A stretch of 64,000 nt of DNA from Terrilactibacillus laevilacticus (GCF_006517395.1 NZ_VDCY01000010.1:33687-97686); one strand, 5' to 3'. Counted from the first letter of the stretch, positions 16,421-27,616 are shown. A program made the numbers and translations. The notes: generated from the sequence alone by a model not told the origin.

Positions 16421-17584
16421 ATGTCTTATAATCTGAAATATAAAAATTCTATTCGAAAATACCATTACTTTTTGCTTCTTAGTTTAATTCAAAAAAGGAA
16501 ACAAATTTCTAGAGCTCAGTTAGCTAAAATTACTCAAATGAGTAATACAAGTGTAGGAAAGATTGTTAAGCAATTAATTGAAGATAAGTTAGTTATTGAA
16601 GTAGGAAAATTGAAAGGGGTGGTAGGAAAAAGCGCTACACTATTAGAGATTAATCCAGAAGGTTCTTACGTAATCGGTATCAATATCGATTTAAATTCAG
16701 CTCAAATTGCTATTGTAACTTTAAATGGAGAGGTAATTGAACAAAGAAACATAGTTTGTGACATGAAACAAAAAGCAGAAAATGTGCTTGATCAAATAGT
16801 GTATAGTACTTTAGACATAATTAACCGTGCTGATCCAAAAGTTGTTGAAAAAATAATGGCTATAGGTGTTAGTATTCCTGGCCCAATTTCATGGCCGGAT
16901 GGAGAAGTTCTTATGGTTCCTCAGTTCCATTGGAAAAACGTTCAAGTTAGGGCCTATCTTGAACAGAAATTGGATTTTGTAGTGTACGTGGATAATGATG
17001 TTAGAGCAGTATTATTGGCTGAGAGTCTTTTTGGAAATATGAGGGAATATGGTAATTCTGTTTGTCTTTATATTGGTAGTGGAGTTGGCAGTGCTGTTAT
17101 GATTAATGGTGAGATATTAAGAGGCCATCGTAATACACTTGGGGAAATTGGACATATTACCCTAGATCCCCATGGGGCCATGTGTGATTGTGGGAGATTA
17201 GGTTGTCTTCAAACATTCATTTGCTCATCAGAACTAGAAAAGCAAATGCAAATTTCAATTCAAGAAATTTATACGGATTATCATAAAGGAGAATACAGCG
17301 CTATAAGAATTATAAAAAGAGCAAGGGACTATTTAGGAATAGCCATATCTAATATTGTTAGTATGTATAACCCTGAAGCTATTTTACTGGCAGGACCAAT
17401 GATTCAACAATTTCCAGAGCTCATAGATGGGGTTGAAGATGTATCTAATGAATATGTCTGGTATCCTTTAAAGGATTCATTTAAAATAATAAAACCAAAA
17501 ATTGGTAAAAATAGCAGTGTTATCGGAGCAAGTGCTCTTGTTTTAAATGAATATTTAAGACCTACATTTGAAACATTCAAATAA
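16421..17584 (+). CDS. ROK-family transcriptional regulator (NagC/XylR type)
   Basis: The 387-residue protein has an N-terminal winged helix (ISRAQLAKITQMSNTSVGKIVKQL, residues ~27-50) followed by a ROK sugar-binding domain. The zinc motif reads CDCGRLGCLQT, with Gln where the consensus has Glu; the ATP-binding and sugar-contact region GEIGHITLDPHG is present. These proteins repress sugar or amino-sugar genes until the sugar binds. It lies 115 bp before a NagB-family gene on the same strand, so amino-sugar control is the simplest reading, but a purine permease and adenine deaminase follow. Confidence 0.85.
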   Translation: MSYNLKYKNSIRKYHYFLLLSLIQKRKQISRAQLAKITQMSNTSVGKIVKQLIEDKLVIEVGKLKGVVGKSATLLEINPEGSYVIGINIDLNSAQIAIVTLNGEVIEQRNIVCDMKQKAENVLDQIVYSTLDIINRADPKVVEKIMAIGVSIPGPISWPDGEVLMVPQFHWKNVQVRAYLEQKLDFVVYVDNDVRAVLLAESLFGNMREYGNSVCLYIGSGVGSAVMINGEILRGHRNTLGEIGHITLDPHGAMCDCGRLGCLQTFICSSELEKQMQISIQEIYTDYHKGEYSAIRIIKRARDYLGIAISNIVSMYNPEAILLAGPMIQQFPELIDGVEDVSNEYVWYPLKDSFKIIKPKIGKNSSVIGASALVLNEYLRPTFETFK

Positions 17585-17699
17585 CTTTGTCAGAATATTC
17601 AATTTATCCATGCGTGAACTAAATAATAAATCCGTTTCATCAAAAATAAAAATCTAATGAAGATTAAAAATACTTAACTATAATGGGAGAATTACCTAT

Positions 17700-18458
17700 A
17701 TGCGTGTTATACAAACAAAAGATTATGAAGAAATGTCTAAACAAGCCTTCAATGTTATTTTTAATGTCATAAACAAAAATGAGAATGCTGTTATTAATAC
17801 AACAACCGGAGCAAGTTATGATGATGTTTTTAATTTGTTAGTTGAATCCATTAATAATAACAAGCTTTCTATAAAGAATGCAATTGTTATGAATTTAGAT
17901 GAGTATATAGCTGATAGAGATAAATCTTTTACAGTCTATACGTATATGCAGGAGAAATTTTATAGCCGGATTAAGACACAACCTAAATTGGTGGAATTAT
18001 TAGACGGTAGTGTATCAGACCTACAATCAGAAATAATCCGTTATAATGAGGTATTGAAAAAATTTCCGAGAGATTTACAGATCCTGGGATTAGGGGTTAA
18101 CGGACATTTAGGTGCTAATGAACCAGGGACATCCTTTAATTCTCGCTTATTTTGTGCCGATAGTGAAGAATCTACAATTGAGAGTACAATTAGATACCAT
18201 CATTTATCTCGTAAAGAAGCTCCAACTAAAATGTTTACATTAGGTTTGGCTGATATCATGGAAGCAAAAGAAATACTTTTGACTGCTTCAGGTGAGAGGA
18301 AAGCTAAGGCAGTTAAAGCCGCACTTGAAGGACCTATCAATGTAAACTGTCCGGCTTCTATCTTAAGAGCACATCCAAACGTTACATTTATCATAGACTA
18401 CGCAGCAGCATCACTGTTAGAAAAGGACTATCATAACCCACCTGTTTTGAAGCCTTGA
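17700..18458 (+). CDS. nagB: Glucosamine-6-phosphate deaminase family protein (NagB-like)
   Basis: The 252-residue protein keeps the NagB landmarks: MNLDEY (catalytic Asp), LGLGVNGHLGANEPG (catalytic His and Glu), KMFTLGLADIMEAKEILL and PASILRAHPNV near the end. It would convert a 6-phospho-amino-sugar to the keto-sugar phosphate plus ammonia. The start is ATG at 17700 with only a weak Shine-Dalgarno (GGGAGAA). NagA, the usual partner, is absent. The neighbours are a ROK regulator before it and NCS2/adenine deaminase after it, so the true substrate may not be glucosamine-6-phosphate. The symbol is given by family only. Confidence 0.78.
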   Translation: MRVIQTKDYEEMSKQAFNVIFNVINKNENAVINTTTGASYDDVFNLLVESINNNKLSIKNAIVMNLDEYIADRDKSFTVYTYMQEKFYSRIKTQPKLVELLDGSVSDLQSEIIRYNEVLKKFPRDLQILGLGVNGHLGANEPGTSFNSRLFCADSEESTIESTIRYHHLSRKEAPTKMFTLGLADIMEAKEILLTASGERKAKAVKAALEGPINVNCPASILRAHPNVTFIIDYAAASLLEKDYHNPPVLKP

Positions 18459-18839
18459 TCAAATGATGTTTGATATGGATTGTATAGATATGGATATAAG
18501 TTCTGATAGTTATTTATGTCAAACGATGCGAAATAAAATGTCTGTATATTCGGCCATATTTATAAATTCGGAAAAATATAATAGAATAATGCAACTAATT
18601 GTTCTGAAAATAGTCAGATATATAATGTGTACAATATCAAAAAAAAAAAGTACAAAAAAACAATTTTGTTAGGGCTAGATTAAATTCTTATTGCACTTAG
18701 TAAGTCAAAAAAGTGGTAAATTAATAATTTAATAGATATTTATTACTGAAAAGGTAGACAATATAATAATTAATTCACCTTAGTACATACTTCTTAGACA
18801 GTTACGGGATAAAAATTCATGTCAAAAAGGAGATATAAT
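18459..18839. other. Gap between nagB-like gene and purine permease
   Basis: This is very A/T-rich. A 69-codon frame at 18463 has no ribosome site and low-complexity composition, so I do not call it. I looked for a purine riboswitch fold before the permease and did not find a convincing one. Confidence 0.4.
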
Positions 18840-20177
18840 ATGGAAAACTTACAGGTGTCAGAGGATATCCAAAGAGAAGGTTTTTTGGACAGGTATTTCA
18901 ATTTAAGAAAACTTAATACAAATTTAAGGACTGAGATAATCGCTGGGCTAACGACGTTTATTACTATGTCTTATATTATAATAGTTAATCCAAATATCAT
19001 AGCCCAGTCAGGTATGCCGATAGGTGCAGTCATGGTCGCAACCATATTAATTTCTGCATTATCTTCAATTCTTATGGGGTTATATGCTAACCTACCATTT
19101 GGTATGGCACCTGGAATGGGAGGGAATGCATTTTTTGCGGTGACTATTGTTGCAGGTGGATTAGCTACATGGCAGACTGCATTAGGAATGGTATTCATAG
19201 CAGGGGTTGCCTTCTTAATATTGACTCTATTTGGAATCCGTGAGGCAATTGTGAACTCTATACCTAAGAGTTTAAAGATATCAATTGGTGCTGCAGTAGG
19301 TATGTTCATTGCATTACTTGGATTCTCACAATCAGGGATAATTGTCGTAAATGCTCAAAAAAGCGGCTTAACTTTAGGGGATATAAATAGTGTAAATGTC
19401 CTTCTCTCACTTATCGGAGTCATAGTTATTTTAGGATTAATGGTAAGAAAAGTTAAAGTAGCTATTCTTATTGGTATAGCTATAGTAACACTATTAGGTA
19501 TTCCATTTGGAATTACCAAGGTTCCTCACTCGTTAATACAACTGCCACCAAATCCATCAAGTATTATTTTCCAAGTGGATTGGCTTTCAGCGTTAAAGTT
19601 ATCCTTTTTTCCACTCATGTTTTCTTTTTTCGCAGGAGAATTTTTTTCTACATTAGGAACAGTATTAGGGGTTTCTGGAAAAGCGGGACTGCTCGATAAA
19701 AATGGGAATTTACCTAATATACAAAAACCCTTTCTAGTTGATTCAATTGCAACAATCGGTGGTGGATTAATGGGAGTAACGACAGTTGCCACTTATGTCG
19801 AATCTGCTAGTGGTGTAGAAGCAGGAGGGAGAACGGGTTTAACTTCAATATCTGTTGGATTCTTTTTTCTAATTAGTCTCCTTTTAACGCCTTTATTTTT
19901 AATGGTTCCCGGTATTGCTACAGCGCCAGCCTTAATTGTTATCGGCCTATCAATGCTTTCAACGTTAAAAGAATTAGAATATGATAAATTGGATGAACTT
20001 GCTCCAGCTTTTATTATGTTACTAATTACTGGTTTCTCAAATAATCTTGCTGATGGAATAGTATTTGGAGTTTTAACTTATATAACCACTAAGCTTATAG
20101 CTGGAAAGATTAAAGAAATTCCAATTGGTTTGTATTTTCTAGCTATTCCTCTTGTCTATTATTTAACTTTAGCATAA
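18840..20177 (+). CDS. NCS2/AzgA-type purine permease
   Basis: The 445-residue carrier has 12-14 membrane segments and the AzgA-type features TFITMSYIIIVNP and FGMAPGMGGNAFFA, with the C-terminal half repeating the fold (STLGTVLG, TYVESASGVEAGGRTG). Start ATG 18840 is preferred over 18819 because AAAAAGGAG precedes it. It should import adenine, hypoxanthine or guanine with protons. The adenine deaminase gene follows 99 bp later, which points to adenine. Confidence 0.9.
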   Translation: MENLQVSEDIQREGFLDRYFNLRKLNTNLRTEIIAGLTTFITMSYIIIVNPNIIAQSGMPIGAVMVATILISALSSILMGLYANLPFGMAPGMGGNAFFAVTIVAGGLATWQTALGMVFIAGVAFLILTLFGIREAIVNSIPKSLKISIGAAVGMFIALLGFSQSGIIVVNAQKSGLTLGDINSVNVLLSLIGVIVILGLMVRKVKVAILIGIAIVTLLGIPFGITKVPHSLIQLPPNPSSIIFQVDWLSALKLSFFPLMFSFFAGEFFSTLGTVLGVSGKAGLLDKNGNLPNIQKPFLVDSIATIGGGLMGVTTVATYVESASGVEAGGRTGLTSISVGFFFLISLLLTPLFLMVPGIATAPALIVIGLSMLSTLKELEYDKLDELAPAFIMLLITGFSNNLADGIVFGVLTYITTKLIAGKIKEIPIGLYFLAIPLVYYLTLA

Positions 20178-20276
20178 TAAAAGAGAATTCTAGGATGGTT
20201 ATTAAGTGATGTCATTAGTAAAAATACTATGATTCGCCATAATCATATACTTAGATATAATTGGAGGGAATTTTGA

Positions 20277-22037
20277 ATGGATAAAAATTTATATATTTCA
20301 GCAGCAAAAGGTGACATAACGATAGATTTAGCCATAGAAAATATTAAACTAGTAAATGTATTTAGTGGGGAAATATATCCAGCGAATATTGGGATTTACC
20401 AAGATAAAATCGTACATGTTGATCATACTGGAAAAGAAGATCTAAAAGCAAAGGAAGTTGTTGATGGTAAAGGTAAGTATGCTATTCCAGGATTGATTGA
20501 TACACATCTTCATATTGAAAGTAGTATGATTACACCTGGTGCCTATGCGGAGGCAATCCTTCCACATGGAACGACTACTATTGTGACTGATCCCCATGAA
20601 ATTGGAAATGTATTAGGAGAAAAAGGTATAGAATTTATGATTGAAGCTAGTAAAGATTTAGACTTGAGAATTCTTACATTTTTACCTTCATGTGTACCAT
20701 CAGCTCCAGGTGTAGAAACTACTGGGGCAGATTTTACTCCTGATGTAGTGCAAAAACTGATTCAGTGGGAGAATATAGCTGGATTGGCAGAAGTGATGAA
20801 TTACGTGGGTGTGATTGAACAAGATGATCGAATGTTAAAAATAGTAGAGGCAGCTAAAAAAACCGGCAAAACTATACAGGGGCATGCACCATTTGTTATG
20901 GGTAGAGACTTATCTGCATATATAGTTGCTGGGATAGACTCCGATCATGAATGTAGAACAACTGAAGAAGCAATTGAAAGAATTAGATCAGGAATGTATG
21001 TAGAAATAAGGGAAAGTTCATTTTCAATGAATGTTAATGATTTAGCTAAAGCTATTAATGATAAAGATTATGTACCTAATGTAACCCTCTGCTCAGATGA
21101 TGTAAAGGCAAGTGATTTAATTAGAAGAGGCACAATCAGTCATGTTATTCGGCAATTAATTAAAGAGGGAATAGACCCAGTTAACGCTATAAGATTTGGT
21201 ACTATTAATGCAGCCCAAAGATTAAGTAGGTCAGATTTAGGGGCAATTTCACCTGGGAGAATTGCCGATATAGTATTGTTGGATGATTTAGAGTCTATGA
21301 TGATCTCTGATGTCTTTACATCCGGTAAGCACATTGTAGAAAAGGGAAAACTCCAGGTAGAACAGACTAAAATAGAACCTCCTCAAGAATTTTTGCAAAC
21401 TGTCAATATTCCTGAAATTAGCGAGAAAGATTTTTCTATAAAAGTGAATGATCCGGCAGCAAAAGAGATTAAAATAAATGTCATTGATTATTCAAATAAT
21501 ATTACAAACTTTATAAAAGTATCAGTTCCAGTAGAAAACGGAGAAGTTAGTTTAGAACAAGATAAGGGAACCAAAGATCCTCTTATTTACATTGGAGTAT
21601 TCCATCGGCATGGAAGAAACAATAATCAAGCTATTGGTGTTCTTTCGGGATTTGGGATTATAGGAGGCGCTATAGCAACGACAATTGCTCATGATTGCCA
21701 TAATTTGGTTGTGTTAGGTAGCAATAAGAAGGATATGGTAATAGCCGCAAAACGTATTAAAGAATTGAATGGCGGTATGGTAGCTGTTGAAAAAGGTAAA
21801 ATAATAGCTGAGTTGCCTTTACCGTTGGCCGGACTTATGAGTTTAGAATCAGCATATGATTTAACCCCGAAAATTGATTTGTTTGAAAGAACATTAAATG
21901 AAACAATTATGCCTGATAATAATCCCATATCTAGACTTATCCCAATTACTCTAGCTGTTATTCCAAATGCGAGAATGACAGACATTGGTTTAGTAGATGT
22001 AAATGTTCAGGAATTTGTTCCATTATTAGTGGAATAA
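20277..22037 (+). CDS. ade: Adenine deaminase
   Basis: The 586-residue enzyme has the AdeC layout: an amidohydrolase barrel with DTHLHIESS metal ligands, TDPHEIGNV, GHAP, SDDV (metal Asp) and a long C-terminal domain with HRHGRNNNQAIG and IAHDCHN. It converts adenine to hypoxanthine plus ammonia. A GGAGGG site precedes the ATG. It is paired with the upstream purine permease as an adenine import-and-deamination unit. Confidence 0.93.
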   Translation: MDKNLYISAAKGDITIDLAIENIKLVNVFSGEIYPANIGIYQDKIVHVDHTGKEDLKAKEVVDGKGKYAIPGLIDTHLHIESSMITPGAYAEAILPHGTTTIVTDPHEIGNVLGEKGIEFMIEASKDLDLRILTFLPSCVPSAPGVETTGADFTPDVVQKLIQWENIAGLAEVMNYVGVIEQDDRMLKIVEAAKKTGKTIQGHAPFVMGRDLSAYIVAGIDSDHECRTTEEAIERIRSGMYVEIRESSFSMNVNDLAKAINDKDYVPNVTLCSDDVKASDLIRRGTISHVIRQLIKEGIDPVNAIRFGTINAAQRLSRSDLGAISPGRIADIVLLDDLESMMISDVFTSGKHIVEKGKLQVEQTKIEPPQEFLQTVNIPEISEKDFSIKVNDPAAKEIKINVIDYSNNITNFIKVSVPVENGEVSLEQDKGTKDPLIYIGVFHRHGRNNNQAIGVLSGFGIIGGAIATTIAHDCHNLVVLGSNKKDMVIAAKRIKELNGGMVAVEKGKIIAELPLPLAGLMSLESAYDLTPKIDLFERTLNETIMPDNNPISRLIPITLAVIPNARMTDIGLVDVNVQEFVPLLVE

Positions 22038-22107
22038 GAGATTATTGGGTTAATTGAGATAAAAAAACTTTTAATTGAAAAAATCAACGAAATTTAAAAT
22101 AAGTTAA

Positions 22108-22145
22108 GCCCTAAGGTAGAAAATATTTGAATCTAACCTTAGGGC
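22108..22145. terminator. Bidirectional terminator between ade and glpD
   Basis: GCCCTAAGGTAGA and TCTAACCTTAGGGC form a 13-bp stem between convergent genes. Confidence 0.8.
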
Positions 22146-22168
22146 ATATTTATACATCATTTAAATAA

Positions 22169-23866
22169 TCATTCCACCTTACTTAATTCCTCCCTTACTT
22201 TTGCTGTTTCCGCCTCCACAGCTTCCTCAAAAGCTTTTTCTAATTCTAGTGTATAGGTATGTTTCTCGTCATCACTCCATTTGAATACATCCGCCATGTA
22301 GTCAATGATCGGTGATTTCCATTTTTTAGCCCATTCGATGGAGAATAGAGTTGAACCGGTTCGTCGATTGAAGTAATCGACGGGTTTTGCTGTCATTTCA
22401 TGTTCAATACTATATTTAATCGTAGCGTAAATATCGAGAGGTAGTTGATAGTTTTGAGCTTCGTTTATGTCTGTTCTAATGATGTCATATAGTGCTTCGA
22501 TATTTGAACCATATCGTTTTACGAGTGCCTCAGATTGATCAGAAGATAATCCTAGGTTTACACCTTCTTTCACTTTTTCTTCTATATATTTAGGAAAATG
22601 AGCAGAACCATTGACGTGTCCTCCGCTAAGCTTGACTTTTTTCGTTGTACTTGCTGGATAATGGGTTCCTGTTTCTTGTTCGAGTTCACTTGCAACGAGG
22701 TCAACCACACGTTCAGCCATTTTTCGGTAACCTGTTAATTTTCCGCCAGCAATGGTAATGAGTCCAGAATCTGATAAGAAGATTTCATCTTTACGCGAAA
22801 TTTCAGAAGGTGATTTTCCTTCTTCATGAATGAGTGGTCTAACGCCTGCCCAGCTTGATTCAACGTCAGATGGCGTCAATTTTGCGCTTGGAAACATGCC
22901 ATTTATGGCTTCGAGTAAATAATCCCGATCTTCAACTGTCATGCGTGGATTAATGGGATCATCGGTGTAAGTGGTGTCTGTCGTCCCAATATACACTTTT
23001 CCATCACGGGGGATCGCAAAGATCATCCGTTTATCCCCATTGGTTGTATCAAAATAGATGGCTTGTTTCATAGGAAAACGTTCGCCGTCAATCACAATGT
23101 GAATCCCTTTTGTTAGGTGTAAATGTTTGTTGTTTTTTGAGTGGTCTTTTTCTCTTAGTGTGTCGACCCAAGGTCCTGTGGCGTTAACAATTTTTTTAGC
23201 ATAGATAGGATAACTTTCGTTTGTGATTTGATCAATAACCTTCACGCCAATTAATTTGTGATCACCGTCATAGATTAAATCTTCAGCTTTGGCATAATTT
23301 ACCGCTTTAGCTCCTTTGCTGACGGCTTCTTTCATGACTTCGATGGTTAATCTTGCATCATCCGTTCGGTATTCAACGTAGTATCCGCCGCCCTTTAAGC
23401 TATTAGGGTCGAGAAGAGGCTCTTTCTCTAACGTTTGTTTTTTGCTTAACATCGATCGGCGTTCACTGTGTTTGACACCGGCTAGAAAATCATAGACTCT
23501 GAGTCCGATCGATGTTGTGAATTTACCAAACGTTCCGCCTTTATATAAAGGAAGCAGCATCCATTCTGGTGTCGTCACGTGGGGTGCATTTTCATAGACA
23601 ATGGCTCTTTCTTTTCCCACTTCTGCAACAAGCTTGACTTCGAATTGTTTCAAATAGCGCAGACCGCCATGAACGAGTTTGGTCGAACGACTTGACGTTC
23701 CTGCTGCAAAGTCCTGCATTTCAATGACGCAAGTATGAAGGCCTCTAACACTGGCATCTAAAGCAATCCCTGCACCTGTAATGCCGCCGCCAATCACTAA
23801 TAAATCCAATTTTTGACTTGCCATTTGTTTTAAAAAATCTGAACGTTGGAACGCTGAAAATGCCAT
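22169..23866 (-). CDS. glpD: Aerobic glycerol-3-phosphate dehydrogenase
   Basis: The 565-residue flavoprotein has an N-terminal FAD-binding motif VIGGGITGAGIALDA, then MQDFAAGTSSRSTKLVHGG and GGKLTGYRKMAE, all conserved in GlpD. It oxidises glycerol-3-phosphate to DHAP at the membrane and feeds electrons to quinone. CGAGGTGACG precedes the ATG. It has its own promoter and a leader hairpin that GlpP should antiterminate. Confidence 0.96.
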   Translation of the reverse strand: MAFSAFQRSDFLKQMASQKLDLLVIGGGITGAGIALDASVRGLHTCVIEMQDFAAGTSSRSTKLVHGGLRYLKQFEVKLVAEVGKERAIVYENAPHVTTPEWMLLPLYKGGTFGKFTTSIGLRVYDFLAGVKHSERRSMLSKKQTLEKEPLLDPNSLKGGGYYVEYRTDDARLTIEVMKEAVSKGAKAVNYAKAEDLIYDGDHKLIGVKVIDQITNESYPIYAKKIVNATGPWVDTLREKDHSKNNKHLHLTKGIHIVIDGERFPMKQAIYFDTTNGDKRMIFAIPRDGKVYIGTTDTTYTDDPINPRMTVEDRDYLLEAINGMFPSAKLTPSDVESSWAGVRPLIHEEGKSPSEISRKDEIFLSDSGLITIAGGKLTGYRKMAERVVDLVASELEQETGTHYPASTTKKVKLSGGHVNGSAHFPKYIEEKVKEGVNLGLSSDQSEALVKRYGSNIEALYDIIRTDINEAQNYQLPLDIYATIKYSIEHEMTAKPVDYFNRRTGSTLFSIEWAKKWKSPIIDYMADVFKWSDDEKHTYTLELEKAFEEAVEAETAKVREELSKVE

Positions 23867-23901
23867 ATCTCGTCACCTCGTGATTTATTTTAATAAGAAA
23901 A

Positions 23902-23961
23902 AAGAGACCACAAATATGCCATGAAAAAGTGTTAACTCTTCATCGTGCATTGTAGTCTCTC
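23902..23961 (-). promoter_or_regulatory. glpD leader terminator (GlpP target)
   Basis: On the minus strand AGAGACTACAA pairs with TTGTGGTCTCT and is followed by a T-run, between the promoter and glpD. This matches the GlpP-controlled leader known from B. subtilis glpD. The other bases of the glpK-glpD gap show no gene. Confidence 0.78.
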
Positions 23962-23993
23962 ATTATCCTTGACCGATATTAACTTGTAATTAT

Positions 23994-24022
23994 AGTATAG
24001 TTGATTGTGTAAAATGTCACAA
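23994..24022 (-). promoter_or_regulatory. glpD promoter
   Basis: On the minus strand, TTGTGA, 17 bp, TATACT. It sits ~35 bp upstream of the leader hairpin. Confidence 0.6.
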
Positions 24023-24172
24023 CCGTTTTGCGTCACATGATAAATTTTTTACCTAGGATTTGTTAATTTTAGACTAATCTACCATGCCGAAAGGTACATA
24101 ATTGCAATAAAAGAGAAAGGTGAAAGGTCGTCTTGACATATTATTTATTGCAGTGGAGCCAAATGAGTTATT

Positions 24173-25672
<1,500 letters not shown>

Positions 25673-25703
25673 TCACTCCCCCGAAATTTAAATTATAGTG
25701 TGT

Positions 25704-25906
25704 GTTCAAAAAGGTGACAAACGAAAAGGGTTACTGGCTAAGTACGCTGGCATCCTGCCAGAACGCCAGTACTAGCCCGTCCTGGGCGTCGGTAGATCAA
25801 GGCGGCGCTGTTTTGAGGACCGGAATGTAGGTTTTTGCTACATGAGGACCGGAAAAACAAGCGGGCGACCGAGATTCGTAGCTTATCATTTGGTGACTTT
25901 TTGAAC
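25704..25906. repeat. MITE-like element M1 between glpF and glpK
   Basis: The 203-bp element has terminal inverted repeats GTTCAAAAAG / CTTTTTGAAC and the internal hairpin ATGTAG-GTTTTTG-CTACAT flanked by GAGGACCGGAA. Compared with M2 and M3 it carries a ~55-bp extra module (CTGGCATCCTGCCAG and GCCCGTCCTGGGC hairpins), also found alone at 38.86 kb. It separates two genes that must be cotranscribed. Confidence 0.88.
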
Positions 25907-25912
25907 AACTTC

Positions 25913-26749
25913 TTATAAAGAATGTGAATGACTGTTTTTAGCCGTATCCATGCGTGTGCCTCGTTTTTTCTCTATTACATAAGCTGCGATGATAATGATA
26001 AGAAGAAGGCAGCCGACAATCCAAAATAATAAGGAGGTCTTTCTTAAAAATACGTTTTGATAGAATAAGGCCCCAAAGCTTCCGCCTAAAAGTGGACCTA
26101 CAACAGGAATCCAAGCATATGGCCAATTTGATTGGCCTTTCCCGGCGATAGGCAGAAGGGCATGAGCGAGTCTCGGCCCTAGATCACGGGCAGGATTAAT
26201 GGCATAACCGGTGGTTCCTCCAAGAGATAGTCCAATACTTATAATTAGAAAGCCAACAATCAAAGGATTTAAACCTTCAGTAAATTTATTCGCTCCGATG
26301 GTCAACAAGCCAAGGACTAAGACAAAAGTTCCAATGATCTCACTGAGTAGGTTAGAAAAAGTTTGCGGGATGGCAGGCCCAGTGGAGAAGACAGAGAGCT
26401 TGACCTCAGGTTCTCTCGTCGCACGCCAATGGGGCAAATAATGTAGATAGACAATGCATGCACCAAGAAATCCCCCGATCAATTGAGCTAGGAGATAGCC
26501 CGGTACTTTGGCCCAAGCAAATTGTCCGATTAACGCGAAACTTAAAGTAACGGCTGGATTAAGATGGGCACCACTGATGGATCCCACGGCATAAACACCC
26601 ATTGTTACGGCAAGGCCCCAACCAAATCCAATCACAATCCAGTCTGAACCTTTAGCGAAAGAATGTTTTAAAGAGACACCAGCACAAACGCCGCCTCCGA
26701 GAATAATGAGAATCATCGTACCAACACATTCTGCTAAGTATGCTGACAT
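25913..26749 (-). CDS. glpF: Glycerol uptake facilitator (aquaglyceroporin)
   Basis: The 278-residue MIP channel has six membrane segments, the two NPA boxes (HLNPAVT, and INPARDLGPR) and a GlpF-type aromatic/Arg selectivity region. It passes glycerol by diffusion. ATG at 26749 is chosen: it has GGGGGG before it and begins MSAYLAE, the normal family start. The upstream ATG at 26857 would translate the leader terminator. Confidence 0.93.
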   Translation of the reverse strand: MSAYLAECVGTMILIILGGGVCAGVSLKHSFAKGSDWIVIGFGWGLAVTMGVYAVGSISGAHLNPAVTLSFALIGQFAWAKVPGYLLAQLIGGFLGACIVYLHYLPHWRATREPEVKLSVFSTGPAIPQTFSNLLSEIIGTFVLVLGLLTIGANKFTEGLNPLIVGFLIISIGLSLGGTTGYAINPARDLGPRLAHALLPIAGKGQSNWPYAWIPVVGPLLGGSFGALFYQNVFLRKTSLLFWIVGCLLLIIIIAAYVIEKKRGTRMDTAKNSHSHSL

Positions 26750-26792
26750 GTTGTTCCCCCCTATGAACATCGATGAACTTGCCCAAGCATGA

Positions 26793-26853
26793 AAAAAACT
26801 CACAACAGTTTCGTTCAAAGGGAATAGACCTTTAAACAGGTAACGCTGTGAGC
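26793..26853 (-). promoter_or_regulatory. glpFK leader terminator (GlpP target)
   Basis: On the minus strand GAGCTCACAGCG pairs with CTGTTGTGAG and is followed by TTTTTT. It lies between the glpF promoter and start codon, the same plan as the glpD leader. Confidence 0.72.
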
Positions 26854-26890
26854 TCATTTCTCAAAATTCACATTTTATTAACTTAACCTC

Positions 26891-26920
26891 ATGATAGCTC
26901 AGTAATGTAAGCGTTGTCAA
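26891..26920 (-). promoter_or_regulatory. glpFK promoter
   Basis: On the minus strand, TTGACA, 18 bp, TATCAT. The cre-like box covers the -35 and spacer. Confidence 0.68.
26906..26919 (+). promoter_or_regulatory. cre-like site over the glpF promoter
   Basis: TGTAAGCGTTGTCA has one mismatch to the CcpA consensus and overlaps the -35 region, fitting catabolite repression of glycerol use. Confidence 0.65.
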
Positions 26921-27038
26921 TAGAAAAGTTTTAAAATTTGTCACTTGACTTTTTATAGCGGGATACATTGTATGTTAGAAAACAGAGTGACTATTTGGAG
27001 GACCTAGCCTTCGTATGCCCGCGGGCGATCATCACTTT

Positions 27039-27593
27039 TTAATGAGCGGGATGCCATAGTGTTTTATCTGATGTTGAAACAGCTGTCGCACCTGCGTCAA
27101 AGGCATTTTGAATGTCTTCTTTTGTATGTATTAAACCTCCAGCAATGATTGGACGTCCTGTCTTTTGCCTGATTGCTTTTATCATTTTAGGCACAAGCCC
27201 AGGTAATACCTCAATCATATCGGGATTCACTTTCTCAAACGTTCGATAACTCGTCTCCAGTGCCAATGAATCTAGTAAAAAGAAGCGCTGAACCGTCATC
27301 AATCCTCTTTTTTTAGCCACAGTAAGCATGGTACCTCTAGTCGAAATGACACCATATGGACGGATATACTGACAAATGAATTCAGCCGCATATTCATCAT
27401 GCTTTAGTCCATTCACTAAATCAGCATGAAGCAAGACTTTTTTGTTATGATGCTTTGCCATTTTTATCATGGCTTGTAATTGGGCGATATGAGTGTCGAG
27501 CACGACGATGTAATCTAGCGGCATGCGCATCAGCTTCTCAAAATCTTTCATCTTATTTACTGCGGGTAGGATGATGTGGTTTTCGTTAAACAT
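27039..27593 (-). CDS. glpP: Glycerol antiterminator GlpP
   Basis: The 184-residue protein has the GlpP barrel-like pattern: LHADLVNGLKHDEYAAEFICQ, GVISTRG, RFFLLDSLALE, DMIEVLPGLVPKMI and PIIAGGLI. With glycerol-3-phosphate bound it binds leader mRNA and prevents termination before glpFK and glpD; both leaders are present here. ATG 27593 is chosen because AGGAGG stands 7 bp before it; a TTG 18 bp upstream would overlap that site. Confidence 0.93.
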   Translation of the reverse strand: MFNENHIILPAVNKMKDFEKLMRMPLDYIVVLDTHIAQLQAMIKMAKHHNKKVLLHADLVNGLKHDEYAAEFICQYIRPYGVISTRGTMLTVAKKRGLMTVQRFFLLDSLALETSYRTFEKVNPDMIEVLPGLVPKMIKAIRQKTGRPIIAGGLIHTKEDIQNAFDAGATAVSTSDKTLWHPAH

Positions 27594-27616
27594 GTTTTTT
27601 CCTCCTATCAAATTAA

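Noticed and set aside
18463..18672. A 69-codon frame after the NagB-like gene
   Set aside because: Low-complexity composition, no ribosome site and no recognisable motif.
18660..18839. Possible purine riboswitch before the NCS2 permease
   Set aside because: I could not find the conserved three-way junction with paired loops in this A/T-rich stretch.
26750..26857. Longer N-terminus for glpF
   Set aside because: It would be translated from the GlpP leader terminator and has no family match; the ATG at 26749 has a strong ribosome site.
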